From assembly GCA_945957305.1 (NCBI GenBank), contig CAMFLN010000152.1, forward strand, positions 1 to 6,956: 6,956 nt of DNA, given 5' to 3'. Of this stretch, positions 1 to 6,530 are shown piece after piece. A program made the position numbers and the translations under genes. This DNA comes from an uncultured Planctomycetaceae bacterium. Lineage in GTDB: Bacteria; Planctomycetota; Planctomycetia; Pirellulales; JACPPG01. Numbering within the stretch: position 1 is the first letter of the stretch; each line of letters begins with the position of its first letter. The notes beneath the pieces were generated by a model. It saw nothing but the letters and a program-made list of their open reading frames with translations, had not been told where the DNA came from and did not search any database.

Positions 1-519
1 CAATACGGCCTGGATGCTTTCGTGCAGGCTGGCGGCTTCGTCGATCGAGAGCCACAGCCAACAAGCGGCCGCCCACAGCCAGACGCGGTAGCGACCATGG
101 TAATCGTCGAGCCGATGTTTGCGGAGGGAATAGACCACGAGCGCCACGACGCCCGCCAGGTCGAGCGTAATCGAAGTGAACCAGTTGTTCAGACTTCCCT
201 CGCCGGCCAGGTCGAAGGCGGGGACGTGCCCTTCGCTCAGTTCGGCCACGCGCGTGATGTACACGGCCTCGATGCCGGCGATCAGGACCAACCCGACAAA
301 GAACAGCAACGCCAGGCTGGTGATTTTTTGCGGAATAAAGTCGATCAACCGCGGCTGGTTATCGCGCATGACTTCGGCCGGATAGCGCCGCCCGCTGCCG
401 CGCGTACCGTTTGCGGCGCGCGCAGGCGTGGTGGTCGACGTCGCGGCGGACGACGCTTCATCGGACATCACGCGGCGACGACGATCGTCGCCTTGTCGAG
501 AGCGAAAGAACTGCACCAT
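1..519 (-). CDS. Multi-pass membrane protein, N-terminal part (runs off left edge)
   Basis: An open frame of 173 codons runs without a stop from an ATG at 519 to base 1, so the C-terminus lies outside the window. The first 60 or so residues are hydrophilic, rich in Arg, Ser, Thr and Ala, and probably cytoplasmic. Hydrophobic segments follow at about residues 66-90, 116-131 and 145-158. The last visible residues, LSIDEAASLHE (157-167), place charged Asp/Glu/His at the end of a membrane helix. I recall similar SxDExxxxHE patterns in uncharacterised bacterial membrane proteins, but cannot confirm the family. Neither possible start, ATG 519 or ATG 468 (MSDEASS, residue 18), has a Shine-Dalgarno site; the second gives a more usual N-terminus. 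The gene diverges from the methyltransferase-like gene across a 447-base gap. Reality as a gene is supported by the hydrophobic segments and natural composition; function is unknown. Confidence 0.75.
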   Translation of the reverse strand, partial: MVQFFRSRQGDDRRRRVMSDEASSAATSTTTPARAANGTRGSGRRYPAEVMRDNQPRLIDFIPQKITSLALLFFVGLVLIAGIEAVYITRVAELSEGHVPAFDLAGEGSLNNWFTSITLDLAGVVALVVYSLRKHRLDDYHGRYRVWLWAAACWLWLSIDEAASLHESIQAVL

Positions 520-900
520 GGGATGTTGAGCAAGCTGGGGACCGGTCTAAAGTCGGTCCGGTTCCGGTCGGCTGTCGTCGAAAAAATAAGCGGACGCCCG
601 CGGCGCAACGTGTTATCGACACAGTCGCCGTGCGTCGCGGGGTTTCAGGCAGGAGGTGCGCGATAGTCTGGATGGGATAGCAGTCACTGCAGGCGCAGGC
701 GACATGGCGGCACCTGGGACATCATTCGGCGCGCCGCGGGCCGGCACTGTACTTTCCTCTGCGCGGCCGCTGCCAGTTGACAAGTCCGCCTACGCTACCA
801 GTTGAGTTCATGCATTTCAGGGCTCGTGCGACATCTCAGCGGCTTCGCAACATGTGCGCCTGAAAGCCGCTAGCACTGCCAGCAGAGAGCCGCATTCGCA

Positions 901-930
901 TTGACGTTCCCTGAAGAGTGCGGGTAACTT
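901..930 (+). promoter_or_regulatory. Weak sigma-70-like promoter candidate for the methyltransferase-like gene
   Basis: TTGACG at 901-906 matches five of six -35 consensus bases. An 18-base spacer leads to TAACTT at 925-930, which matches only three of six -10 bases. It sits about 36 bases upstream of the start at 967, which would give a leader of roughly 30 nt. This is pattern matching only. Confidence 0.3.
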
Positions 931-955
931 CCCGCCCGCATAAAGTCGAACCGAC

Positions 956-960
956 AGGAG
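956..960 (+). promoter_or_regulatory. Ribosome binding site fixing the start at 967
   Basis: AGGAG at 956-960 lies six bases before the ATG at 967. This is a clear Shine-Dalgarno site and supports that start. Confidence 0.75.
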
Positions 961-966
961 CTCCCC

Positions 967-1719
967 ATGCGCGAATTTGTACGGCAATTTGTCAGTGCCG
1001 CGGCCGACACGCTCGACCTGGATGGACCCGTGGCGCTGTTGGCCTCTGATACCGCGGGGGGAGCTGGCGATTGGATGCGCCGGCAATTCGGCAACCAGCT
1101 CACGATCGATTGCCGTATTCCGGCGAACAGCAAGGAAGTAGAGGAAGTCGCGCTCGGCTCGCTGCCGTTCGAGGAGGAATCTGTGCGAGCGCTGTTTTGC
1201 CTTGACCTGTTGCGTCGCTTCGACGAGAGCGCGGAATTGCTCCGGATGTCGCGGCCGCTGTTGGCTCCCGGAGGTCTGTTGCTCTTCACGGCGCACATCG
1301 GCGATGCTCGGCCGCAGCCTGGCGTATCGCGCGTGTTAACCCCGCTGGGACTCGAGCGGTTGGCAGCCGATCTGGATGCCGCGATTCTCGGTTGGCAGGG
1401 AGATGCGGACTTTCCGGATAGCTTGTTCCTGGTGGCCTGTCGCGCGCCGGTGCCCACGAGCTTCGCGCAGGCGGCCGGACGATTTGTCGAAGCGTTTCAA
1501 ACGACCAAGATTGTCGCGCCCGAGCCGGCAACGTGGCCCGTCAAACTGTGGCGGTTGTGGCAAGCTTGGCGACACGGTCCGGTTGTCAGTGCGCCCGAGA
1601 CATCGGCCGCCGCGACGAGCTTCTTGCTGCATCTTCCCAGCCAGTCGAATTGGAAAGAGGCGTTATTGAATTGGCCGCCGGCGAAAGAGATGCCTGAGCC
1701 CGGCTTGGATCTGTGCTAA
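967..1719 (+). CDS. Class I SAM-dependent methyltransferase-like protein, SAM loop degenerate
   Basis: A 250-residue protein starting at ATG 967 behind a good Shine-Dalgarno site. Its first two thirds match the outline of a methyltransferase of the type 11/25 or BioC kind. LPFEEESVRALFCLDLLRRF (66-85) corresponds to the usual LPFxDxSFDxV segment, and LRMSRPLLAPGGLLLFTAHI (92-111) matches the RVLKPGGxLLxxxP hallmark. The expected glycine-rich motif I (E/DxGxGxG) is poor: residues 21-35 read PVALLASDTAGGAGD, and no clear acidic residue for the ribose follows. The C-terminal third (about 160-250) is Trp/Pro/Ala-rich with no match I recognise. No membrane segment or signal peptide is seen. It may be a divergent enzyme or a pseudoenzyme; the substrate cannot be inferred. 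It stands alone, convergent with the FAH-family gene downstream. Confidence 0.75.
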   Translation: MREFVRQFVSAAADTLDLDGPVALLASDTAGGAGDWMRRQFGNQLTIDCRIPANSKEVEEVALGSLPFEEESVRALFCLDLLRRFDESAELLRMSRPLLAPGGLLLFTAHIGDARPQPGVSRVLTPLGLERLAADLDAAILGWQGDADFPDSLFLVACRAPVPTSFAQAAGRFVEAFQTTKIVAPEPATWPVKLWRLWQAWRHGPVVSAPETSAAATSFLLHLPSQSNWKEALLNWPPAKEMPEPGLDLC

Positions 1720-1754
1720 CGGGGAGTCAGTTGCGTCACTAGCGTGGGAAGAGA

Positions 1755-1862
1755 TTCATCCACCGATGACGCAGATTTCGCAGAGGAGAATTCGCCGCTT
1801 CCCGATCCATGCTCAACGTCTGTGATTTCTTATCTGCGCGTTCTGCGTCAACGGTGGATGAA
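1755..1862. repeat. 108-bp imperfect inverted repeat (36-bp arms, 36-bp loop)
   Basis: The left arm at 1755-1790 begins TTCATCCACCGATGACGCAG. The right arm at 1827-1862 ends CTGCGTCAACGGTGGATGAA. The reverse complement of the left arm matches the right arm at 30 of 36 positions by hand alignment, with 26 of 30 in the outer part. The loop is 1791-1826. The arms contain GCAGA/TCTGC units about nine bases apart. It lies between two convergent genes, so it could act as a two-way transcription barrier or RNA stabiliser. Its look, with GCAGATT units and a CCACNGATGA edge, resembles dispersed intergenic palindromes I recall from environmental bacterial genomes. There is no transposase in the window. 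Confidence 0.8.
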
Positions 1863-1879
1863 GGAATCTCGAATCGTCA

Positions 1880-1894
1880 TGCGCCTTCGGCGCA
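1880..1894. terminator. Short GC-rich hairpin between convergent genes, possible weak terminator
   Basis: TGCGCC (1880-1885) and GGCGCA (1889-1894) form a perfect 6-bp stem around a TTC loop. It lies about 50 bases past the stop of the minus-strand FAH-family gene. No T-tract follows on either strand, so intrinsic termination would be weak; it may only stabilise mRNA ends. Confidence 0.3.
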
Positions 1895-1943
1895 CGGGCT
1901 GCGAGTTGTCCCGGGCGCCCTGTGTGCGGCGCAGACTTGCCCT

Positions 1944-2810
1944 TCAATTGCCTTTGTCGGCAATGATGGGGTTGCGCAGCAAGCCGACCCGTTCGATCTC
2001 GACTTCGGCCACGTCCCCCGGCTGCAGGTAGATCGGCGGCTTGCGCGCGAATCCTACGCCCGGTGGCGTGCCGGTAAAAATCACGTCTCCAGGGCAGAGC
2101 GTGCAGATGCGCGAGATGTATGCCACGAGCTCAGGCACCGAGAAGATCAGCTGATCGGTGTTCGAGTCCTGCAGCACTTGTCCATTGACGCGGCATTGAA
2201 TGCGCAGGTGCCCCGGGTCGCCGACTTCGTCCGGCGTAACCAGAGCCGGCCCAAACGGCGCGAACCCGTCGAAGGTCTTTCCCAACAGCCATTGCTTGCC
2301 GGGCTTGCCGATCTGCCAATCGCGGGCCGAGACGTCATTGCCGACGCAGTAGCCGCCGACGTGATCGAAGGCTTTCGACTCGGCGATCCGCCGGCCGCGG
2401 CGGCCAATCACCACGACCAGTTCCGCCTCGTAATCGACTTCCTTGCTTTCGTCCGGCAGAGCGACCGTATCTCCATGGGCCGCGACCGCCGTGGGGAACT
2501 TGTTGAAGATCACCGGTTCCGGGGGCGGTTCGACGCCGCTTTCACGAGCGTGATCCGCATAATTCAGCCCGACGCAGATCACCTTCTGGGGATCGGGAAT
2601 CGGGGCGAGCAAGCGCACGGTGGCCGGGTCGATCGTGGCCCCTTTCGACAGGGCGGCCGCGGCGCGACCCATCAGCTCGGGTCCGCCGGCCAAAAGCTCT
2701 TTCAGCGACCAGGGGAGGGTCGGATCGGTGCTGGCCAGATCGACATAACGCCCATCACGAACCGCGCCGAGGCGTGGGCCTTGGGCACCTTGAAAAGTGA
2801 CGAATTTCAC
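1944..2810 (-). CDS. Fumarylacetoacetate hydrolase (FAH) family protein
   Basis: A 288-residue protein, the usual length for small FAH-family enzymes such as FAHD1-like acylpyruvase/oxaloacetate decarboxylase, ureidoglycolate lyase-like or homoprotocatechuate-pathway isomerase/decarboxylase proteins. A divergent N-terminal part (1-70) precedes the catalytic fold: VICVGLNYADHARESG (77-92) with the lid pair His87/Glu90; PVIFNKF (99-105); metal ligands Glu128 and Glu130 in VDYEAEL; Asp159 in GNDVSARDW; Lys178 in GKTFDGF; and GTPPGVG (247-253). All expected Mg/Mn ligands are present, so an active cytosolic enzyme acting on a beta-dicarbonyl-type substrate is likely; the exact substrate cannot be told. 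The start is GTG at 2810, because GGAGGT lies four bases before it and the protein then begins MKFVTF as relatives do. The frame is open to an ATG at 2879, but that adds 23 unrelated residues. No catabolic partner gene is adjacent. Confidence 0.93.
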   Translation of the reverse strand: MKFVTFQGAQGPRLGAVRDGRYVDLASTDPTLPWSLKELLAGGPELMGRAAAALSKGATIDPATVRLLAPIPDPQKVICVGLNYADHARESGVEPPPEPVIFNKFPTAVAAHGDTVALPDESKEVDYEAELVVVIGRRGRRIAESKAFDHVGGYCVGNDVSARDWQIGKPGKQWLLGKTFDGFAPFGPALVTPDEVGDPGHLRIQCRVNGQVLQDSNTDQLIFSVPELVAYISRICTLCPGDVIFTGTPPGVGFARKPPIYLQPGDVAEVEIERVGLLRNPIIADKGN

Positions 2811-2814
2811 AGGG

Positions 2815-2820
2815 ACCTCC
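2815..2820 (-). promoter_or_regulatory. Ribosome binding site fixing a GTG start for the FAH-family gene
   Basis: On the minus strand this reads GGAGGT, followed by four bases and then GTG at 2810-2808. It is one of the strongest Shine-Dalgarno sites in the window and decides the start in favour of GTG 2810 over ATG 2879. Confidence 0.85.
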
Positions 2821-3016
2821 GAAATCGTTCCAGGGCGCGGTTGGCCAACGTAGCCGTTCTCCACCTGCGGGGGGCACAAGTCGCCACTTCACCCGCCAGG
2901 ATCGCAACAAATTAAATCCTCGCTCTACGCCATGCAAGGTGCTGCTCTTGGGGGGACGGAGGTGCCCAGTCCCGCGGGCATCAATTCTGCCAACTCTTCA
3001 CAGAGTGAAAAAAGAC

Positions 3017-3046
3017 CCGACCGGGGCGGCCGTTGTGACCTATGCT
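3017..3046 (+). promoter_or_regulatory. Weak promoter candidate for the HD/PAS/GGDEF gene
   Basis: TATGCT at 3041-3046 is the same -10 hexamer as in the better promoter ahead of the superoxide dismutase. Eighteen bases upstream, CCGACC (3017-3022) matches only three of six -35 bases. If used, transcription would begin near 3053, downstream of the ATG at 3042, which would favour translation from 3126. Confidence 0.3.
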
Positions 3047-3125
3047 TTCCGATGGAAGGCTCAGAATCACATCTCAGGGGCAGAGCCGGCCACGGGGACT
3101 ACACGCCAAGAGCGTGAGCGCGAAG

Positions 3126-5495
3126 ATGGCTTCTTCCTGTCCGACCATCACCGCCGAAGAATGCTTTTCGTCCGAGGCGCTACTCGCAACGGTTGCCACG
3201 CCCGCGGATCCATCGTCGGGCGACCTGTTTCGAGCGAGTTCGGCTGTCAGCACGCAACCGGATGCGGAGCGGTGCAGCGAGCAGCGTCCCTCCAACGACG
3301 GCAGTTCCCTGTCCCGCTCGAGTGAGCTGAGCAAGCTGCTCGCGGATCTCGAAGACGTTCCGCGCAACAACCGCAGCGTGCTCCATCAGCTGACGCCGAC
3401 GCAAGAGAATGCCTTGGTGCAGGTACGTTTGGGCATTGCGAGCAGTCTTTACACGGCCCTTAAATGGAAGCACGAGCCGACGGCACGTCATTGCTTGCGC
3501 GTGGCGTTGGGATGTTCCGCTTGGGTGCATCGTTTGGGACTGCCCCCGGAACGTCGCGACGAGATCGAAGTGGCGGCGCTGTTGCACGACATCGGCAAGA
3601 TCGGCATCCCCGAGCAGATACTCACCAAACCGGCCAAGCTTACTCAGCAGGAAGCAGCCGTCATCGAAGGTCATTGGCTCGTAGGTCTCGAAATTCTGCG
3701 CAGTTGCTGCGCCGCCAAGACCCTGCAAGACATCCTGCTCTATACGCCGGCCTGGTTCGATGGCAGCAAGCTGGGTTTTGGTGTGCTGGGCGAATCCTTG
3801 CCGTTGGGCTCGCGCATCATCGCGATCATGGATGCTTTCGATTCGATGACGACCGACCATGATTGGCGCCCGGCGCTGACGCGCGAACAAGCGTTTCAAG
3901 AGTTGTACCGCGGGGCCGGGCGGCAATTTGACCCGCGCCTGGTCAAGTCGTTTTGCGAGCTGCACGATCACGACGAATCGAAATTGCTCGAATGGGTGCC
4001 CCGGCGCTGGCTGCAGCAGCTTGATCCTGGCGAGGTCAACGCCGTGTGGCGTTTGAATGATCGCGATGCTCCCTCGCCGCAGCTTTATCAAATGCCGCAC
4101 TTCCAAGAGCGGCTGATCGACGAGCTGCCGCAGGCCGTGGTGTTTGTCGACAGCAGCCTGCGCATCATTCGTTGGAACGGCGCCGCCGAACGACTCACGG
4201 GCGTCGCCGCGGCTAGTGTCTACTTGCGCAATTGGGCCCCGAGCCTGCTACGGTTGCGCGACGAACGCAAAGCCGTGATCCGCGACGATCAATGCCCTGT
4301 CGCGTATGCATTACGTACCAATTCACCGTGGAGCGGAAGGTTGCACCTGCGCGGCCGCACCGGGCATGTCTTGAGCGTGGCCGCGCAGGCCTTGCCGGTG
4401 CCAGGCGAAGATGGCTTGCCGCAAGGCATGGTCCTGACACTGCACGAAACCACCGAGGAAAGTCCGCCGCTTGATGAGGCCGCAGATCGCCGGGACGTGA
4501 TTATTCATGACCCGTTGACGCAATTGCTCAATCGCGCCGAGTTTGACCGGCGGTTTGATGCGTTGTTGGCCGCGCATGCCAAGAACAAGCACTCCTGCAG
4601 CCTGATCATCGTGGACATCGACGAATTAAAGGCCGTCAACCACGATTACGGACATCGCGCAGGGGACGACGTGATTCGCGCGGTCGCGGCCCTCCTGCCC
4701 GGCTCCTGCCGCGGGGAAGATATCGTAGCTCGTTACGATGGTGAACAGTTCGTCATCTTCTGCGCCCAGTGCGACGGTCAGGGAGCCAAGCGGCGTGCCG
4801 AAGACTTGCGCATTGCTTGTGCGCACATGGTCCATGACGCGCTGGGGGACCGACAAGTGACCGCCAGTTTCGGCGTCACCGAAATCCTGCCCGGCGACAC
4901 ACCCGACACCATGATCCGCCGCGCCGATCGAGCCCTGGCCGAAGCCAAAGCTCAGGGGCGGAACACGGTCGTCGAGCTCGGTTGCGGCCAAGCTCCGCGC
5001 GGCAAGGCGATCATTCGCTTGCGTCGCAAGTCCGCCCCGGGCGAACCATTAGTCGATCAGCAACTGGCCAGCCACGTACCGCTGGACGTCAGCGTGGAAA
5101 AACTGCGCGGCTTCATCGCAGATCATCATGCCACCATCGTCGAACTGAAGGAAACGCGCGTGGTGTTGGCCATCACCTGTGGTCCCCCGTCGCGACCATT
5201 TCTGGCTGCAGCCGCGCGTCCGACCCGGTTTACGATGGAAATCGAGTTCCGCGAGGAACGGGCTCGACAGGAACTCGCTGGCGGCGCGCACTTGGATCAG
5301 TTTCTGCGCACGCTGATCCAAGTTGTCATTCGGCCCGAGCGCAGCAAGCCGCGACAGCAGCGGGCTGTCGAAGATCACGCACGGCAGTTGCTGATCAGCC
5401 TGCGAGCTTATCTGATGGCGGTCGACCCGTCGGATGTGGGGGGCAACCTGCTTGCGCGAGCGCGGCATTTGCTGACGCCTTGGCGCGGCAAATAA
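3126..5495 (+). CDS. HD-GYP-like / PAS / GGDEF signalling protein with altered active sites
   Basis: A 789-residue soluble protein with no signal peptide or membrane segment. Order: Ser-rich N-terminus (1-90); HD-GYP-like domain (about 112-280); linker; PAS (about 325-445); GGDEF (about 455-618); unassigned C-terminal region (about 619-789). The HD domain keeps His122, His154-Asp155 in [15 protein letters not shown], His183 and Asp236, but the HHE triad reads Tyr206-Thr-Pro and the GYP motif is absent (FDGSKLGFG, 211-219). The GGDEF domain keeps Asp497, Asn505 and Asp514, but the signature reads DGEQF (538-542); the I-site RxxD, Arg529-Asp532, is intact five residues before it. In known families HD-GYP degrades and GGDEF makes cyclic di-GMP; here a sensor or scaffold role is inferred, with PAS as a signal input. 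ATG 3126 (MASSCPT) is preferred because the possible promoter points to it; ATG 3042 would add 28 unusual residues. Neither has a strong Shine-Dalgarno site. Confidence 0.9.
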   Translation: MASSCPTITAEECFSSEALLATVATPADPSSGDLFRASSAVSTQPDAERCSEQRPSNDGSSLSRSSELSKLLADLEDVPRNNRSVLHQLTPTQENALVQVRLGIASSLYTALKWKHEPTARHCLRVALGCSAWVHRLGLPPERRDEIEVAALLHDIGKIGIPEQILTKPAKLTQQEAAVIEGHWLVGLEILRSCCAAKTLQDILLYTPAWFDGSKLGFGVLGESLPLGSRIIAIMDAFDSMTTDHDWRPALTREQAFQELYRGAGRQFDPRLVKSFCELHDHDESKLLEWVPRRWLQQLDPGEVNAVWRLNDRDAPSPQLYQMPHFQERLIDELPQAVVFVDSSLRIIRWNGAAERLTGVAAASVYLRNWAPSLLRLRDERKAVIRDDQCPVAYALRTNSPWSGRLHLRGRTGHVLSVAAQALPVPGEDGLPQGMVLTLHETTEESPPLDEAADRRDVIIHDPLTQLLNRAEFDRRFDALLAAHAKNKHSCSLIIVDIDELKAVNHDYGHRAGDDVIRAVAALLPGSCRGEDIVARYDGEQFVIFCAQCDGQGAKRRAEDLRIACAHMVHDALGDRQVTASFGVTEILPGDTPDTMIRRADRALAEAKAQGRNTVVELGCGQAPRGKAIIRLRRKSAPGEPLVDQQLASHVPLDVSVEKLRGFIADHHATIVELKETRVVLAITCGPPSRPFLAAAARPTRFTMEIEFREERARQELAGGAHLDQFLRTLIQVVIRPERSKPRQQRAVEDHARQLLISLRAYLMAVDPSDVGGNLLARARHLLTPWRGK

Positions 5496-5567
5496 GCGCA
5501 CTAAAAGGTTACGTCGCACGGCAATTCGACGCCGTCGGCCGCGACTGTCTGGCAGGCATGGGGCCAA

Positions 5568-5596
5568 TTGCCACCCCCCGTTTCATCGGGTATGCT
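5568..5596 (+). promoter_or_regulatory. Sigma-70-type promoter of the superoxide dismutase gene
   Basis: TTGCCA (5568-5573, five of six -35 bases), a 17-base spacer and TATGCT (5591-5596, four of six -10 bases). Transcription would start near 5603, giving a leader of about 75 nt before the ATG at 5680. This suggests the gene is transcribed on its own and not only by readthrough from the upstream signalling gene. Confidence 0.6.
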
Positions 5597-5667
5597 GCGC
5601 GCCGCTACGCACAGGATGCGAATTTCAATGCCGCATCAAGCGGCTTTCCGCCGATGACGCGCGAGAC

Positions 5668-5671
5668 GGAG
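5668..5671 (+). promoter_or_regulatory. Ribosome binding site of the superoxide dismutase gene
   Basis: GGAG at 5668-5671 lies eight bases before the ATG at 5680, a normal spacing, and supports that start. Confidence 0.6.
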
Positions 5672-5679
5672 AAAACATT

Positions 5680-6291
5680 ATGGCTTATACCCTGCCCGAC
5701 CTCCCTTATGCCTTTGACGCCCTGGAACCGCACATTGATGCGCAGACGATGCAAATTCATCACGATAAGCATCATGCGGCCTACGTCACGAACTTGAACA
5801 ACGCGATTCAAGGAACGGACCTGGGCAATCAGAGCATCGAGTCGCTCGTGGCCGCGATCGACAAGGTGCCGGAAAATATCCGCACCGTCGTCCGCAATAA
5901 CGGCGGCGGACACGCCAACCATTCCTTGTTCTGGACCGTGATGGGACCGAAGTGCGGCGGCGCTCCGTCGGGCGCGTTGGCCGATGCGATCAATGCCGAC
6001 CTGGGGGGCTTCGATTCGTTCAAGGAAGCCTTTACCAAGGCGGCCACCACGCGCTTCGGCAGCGGTTGGGCGTGGCTCAGCTTGGGACCAGGGGGCAAGC
6101 TCGTCGTCGAGAGCACGCCAAATCAAGACAACCCCTTGATGCACGGCAATAAGCCGATCCTGGGCTTGGACGTCTGGGAACACGCCTATTACCTGAAGTA
6201 CCAGAATCGCCGGCCGGAATACATCGCGGCGTTCTGGAACGTCGTGAACTGGCCGGCCGTGGCCGAACGATTTGCCGCCGCTAAGCGCTAG
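5680..6291 (+). CDS. sodA: Superoxide dismutase, Mn type of the Fe/Mn family
   Basis: A 203-residue protein of full family length that dismutates superoxide to oxygen and hydrogen peroxide, expected in the cytoplasm as a dimer or tetramer. The N-terminal hairpin domain carries [11 protein letters not shown], with metal ligand His27, and [13 protein letters not shown], with His81. The C-terminal alpha/beta domain carries GSGWAWL (127-133) and [20 protein letters not shown], with ligands Asp164 and His168. Gln149 in the [10 protein letters not shown] segment, with GGHANH around residues 76-81, is the pattern of Mn-dependent and not Fe-dependent enzymes; cambialistic use cannot be excluded. No signal peptide is seen. 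The start is supported by GGAG upstream and by the conserved [17 protein letters not shown] opening. The gene has its own promoter and ends before a palindrome and a strong terminator, so it looks monocistronic. Nothing is missing from the active site. Confidence 0.97.
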   Translation: MAYTLPDLPYAFDALEPHIDAQTMQIHHDKHHAAYVTNLNNAIQGTDLGNQSIESLVAAIDKVPENIRTVVRNNGGGHANHSLFWTVMGPKCGGAPSGALADAINADLGGFDSFKEAFTKAATTRFGSGWAWLSLGPGGKLVVESTPNQDNPLMHGNKPILGLDVWEHAYYLKYQNRRPEYIAAFWNVVNWPAVAERFAAAKR

Positions 6292-6302
6292 GCGCCGGGT
6301 GC

Positions 6303-6325
6303 CACTGCTAGCTTGCCTAGCAGTG
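6303..6325. repeat. Perfect 9-bp stem palindrome just after the superoxide dismutase stop
   Basis: CACTGCTAG (6303-6311), loop CTTGC, CTAGCAGTG (6317-6325): a perfect stem 11 bases after the stop codon. No T-tract follows, so it is not a classical terminator. The wider context, GGGTGCCACTGCTAGC then the loop, resembles a recurring intergenic palindrome that I recall from planctomycete genomes (GGGTGCCACTGCTGG-type). This is from memory and cannot be checked here. It could protect the mRNA 3' end or be a dispersed REP-like repeat. Confidence 0.7.
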
Positions 6326-6398
6326 TCTGACAAACGCTTGGCCGAGTGCGTCGTGGCATTCGCTTTGGCTTGCGACCACGCTTTTCATCGATGCTTCA

Positions 6399-6442
6399 CC
6401 ACGACCGTCCGCACGATCCCGTGCTGGCGGTCGTGGCTTTTT
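6399..6442 (+). terminator. Rho-independent terminator downstream of the superoxide dismutase gene
   Basis: CCACGACCG (6399-6407) pairs perfectly with CGGTCGTGG (6428-6436). Inside, GCACG (6411-6415) pairs with CGTGC (6420-6424) around the loop ATCC, giving a long GC-rich stem with small bulges. C then TTTTT (6438-6442) follows at once. The T-run is on the plus strand only, so this ends transcription from the dismutase, leaving a 3' untranslated region of about 150 nt that also contains the 6303-6325 palindrome. Confidence 0.85.
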
Positions 6443-6502
6443 GCACTTCTGAAATTTGCTAGTAGCCAGCTTCAGCAACGTTCCGCGAGCGCAATAATGC
6501 TG

Positions 6503-6530
6503 TTGACCGCGCGCAGGGACCTTCTATAAT
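6503..6530 (+). promoter_or_regulatory. Near-consensus sigma-70 promoter of the lipoprotein gene
   Basis: TTGACC (6503-6508, five of six) and a perfect TATAAT (6525-6530) are separated by 16 bases. It is the best promoter match in the window, about 60 bases after the dismutase terminator. Transcription would start near 6537, leaving a leader of about 250 nt before the ATG at 6786. Confidence 0.75.

Larger units (their letters stand above)
520..966. other. Intergenic gap between divergent genes
   Basis: No convincing gene lies in these 447 bases; the open frames that cross it are antisense to neighbours or have unnatural composition. It should hold the promoters of both flanking genes, but none is strong. 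Visible details: CGGTC-type hexamers at 542, 553 and 564 spaced 11 bp apart; a palindromic GACCGGTC at 540-547; the octamer CCAGTTGA twice, at 773-780 and 798-805; and a consensus -35 hexamer TTGACA at 777-782 without a matching -10. Confidence 0.6.
2811..3125. other. Divergent intergenic region between FAH-family and HD/PAS/GGDEF genes
   Basis: These 315 bases hold the 5' regions of two divergent genes. On the minus strand the only AT-rich patch reads TTTAAT at 2916-2911, five of six -10 bases, but the upstream -35 match is poor. On the plus strand an A-rich stretch lies at 3008-3013. No small gene is convincing here: the short plus-strand frames have low-quality composition and no ribosome binding site. 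Confidence 0.5.

Noticed and set aside
540..569. CCGGTC-like hexamers spaced 11 bp
   Set aside because: Three short, degenerate copies in GC-rich DNA; the rest of each 11-mer does not match, so a phased operator is not supported.
22..666. Plus-strand open frame of 214 codons at the left edge
   Set aside because: The minus strand encodes a protein with plausible membrane helices; the plus translation has no recognisable domain or hydrophobic pattern.
777..805. Perfect -35 hexamer TTGACA at 777-782
   Set aside because: At 17 bases' spacing the -10 position reads AGTTGA, which does not resemble TATAAT; the hexamer is part of a repeated CCAGTTGA octamer.
2811..2879. Upstream ATG at 2879 as start of the FAH-family gene
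   Set aside because: The added 23 residues look like leader translation, and GGAGGT with correct spacing points to GTG 2810.
1809..2915. Plus-strand open frame of 368 codons across the FAH-family gene
   Set aside because: It is fully antisense to a gene with clear family motifs, is rich in Arg/Asp/His/Gln in the usual GC-shadow way, has no ribosome binding site and matches no family.
3042..3125. Upstream ATG at 3042 as start of the signalling gene
   Set aside because: It has no ribosome binding site and the extra 28 residues are Arg/Ser-rich and unlike a domain; it cannot be fully excluded because 3126 also lacks a strong site.
3180..4106. Minus-strand open frame of 308 codons inside the HD/PAS/GGDEF gene
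   Set aside because: Antisense to the recognisable HD domain; its long open frame is explained by codon bias of the sense gene.
4982..5797. Plus-strand open frame of 271 codons overlapping the end of the GGDEF gene and the start of sodA
   Set aside because: It is out of frame with both real genes, Arg/Ser/Ala-rich, and has no motif or ribosome binding site.
5605..6333. Minus-strand open frame of 242 codons covering sodA
   Set aside because: sodA is certain on the plus strand; this is its mirror.
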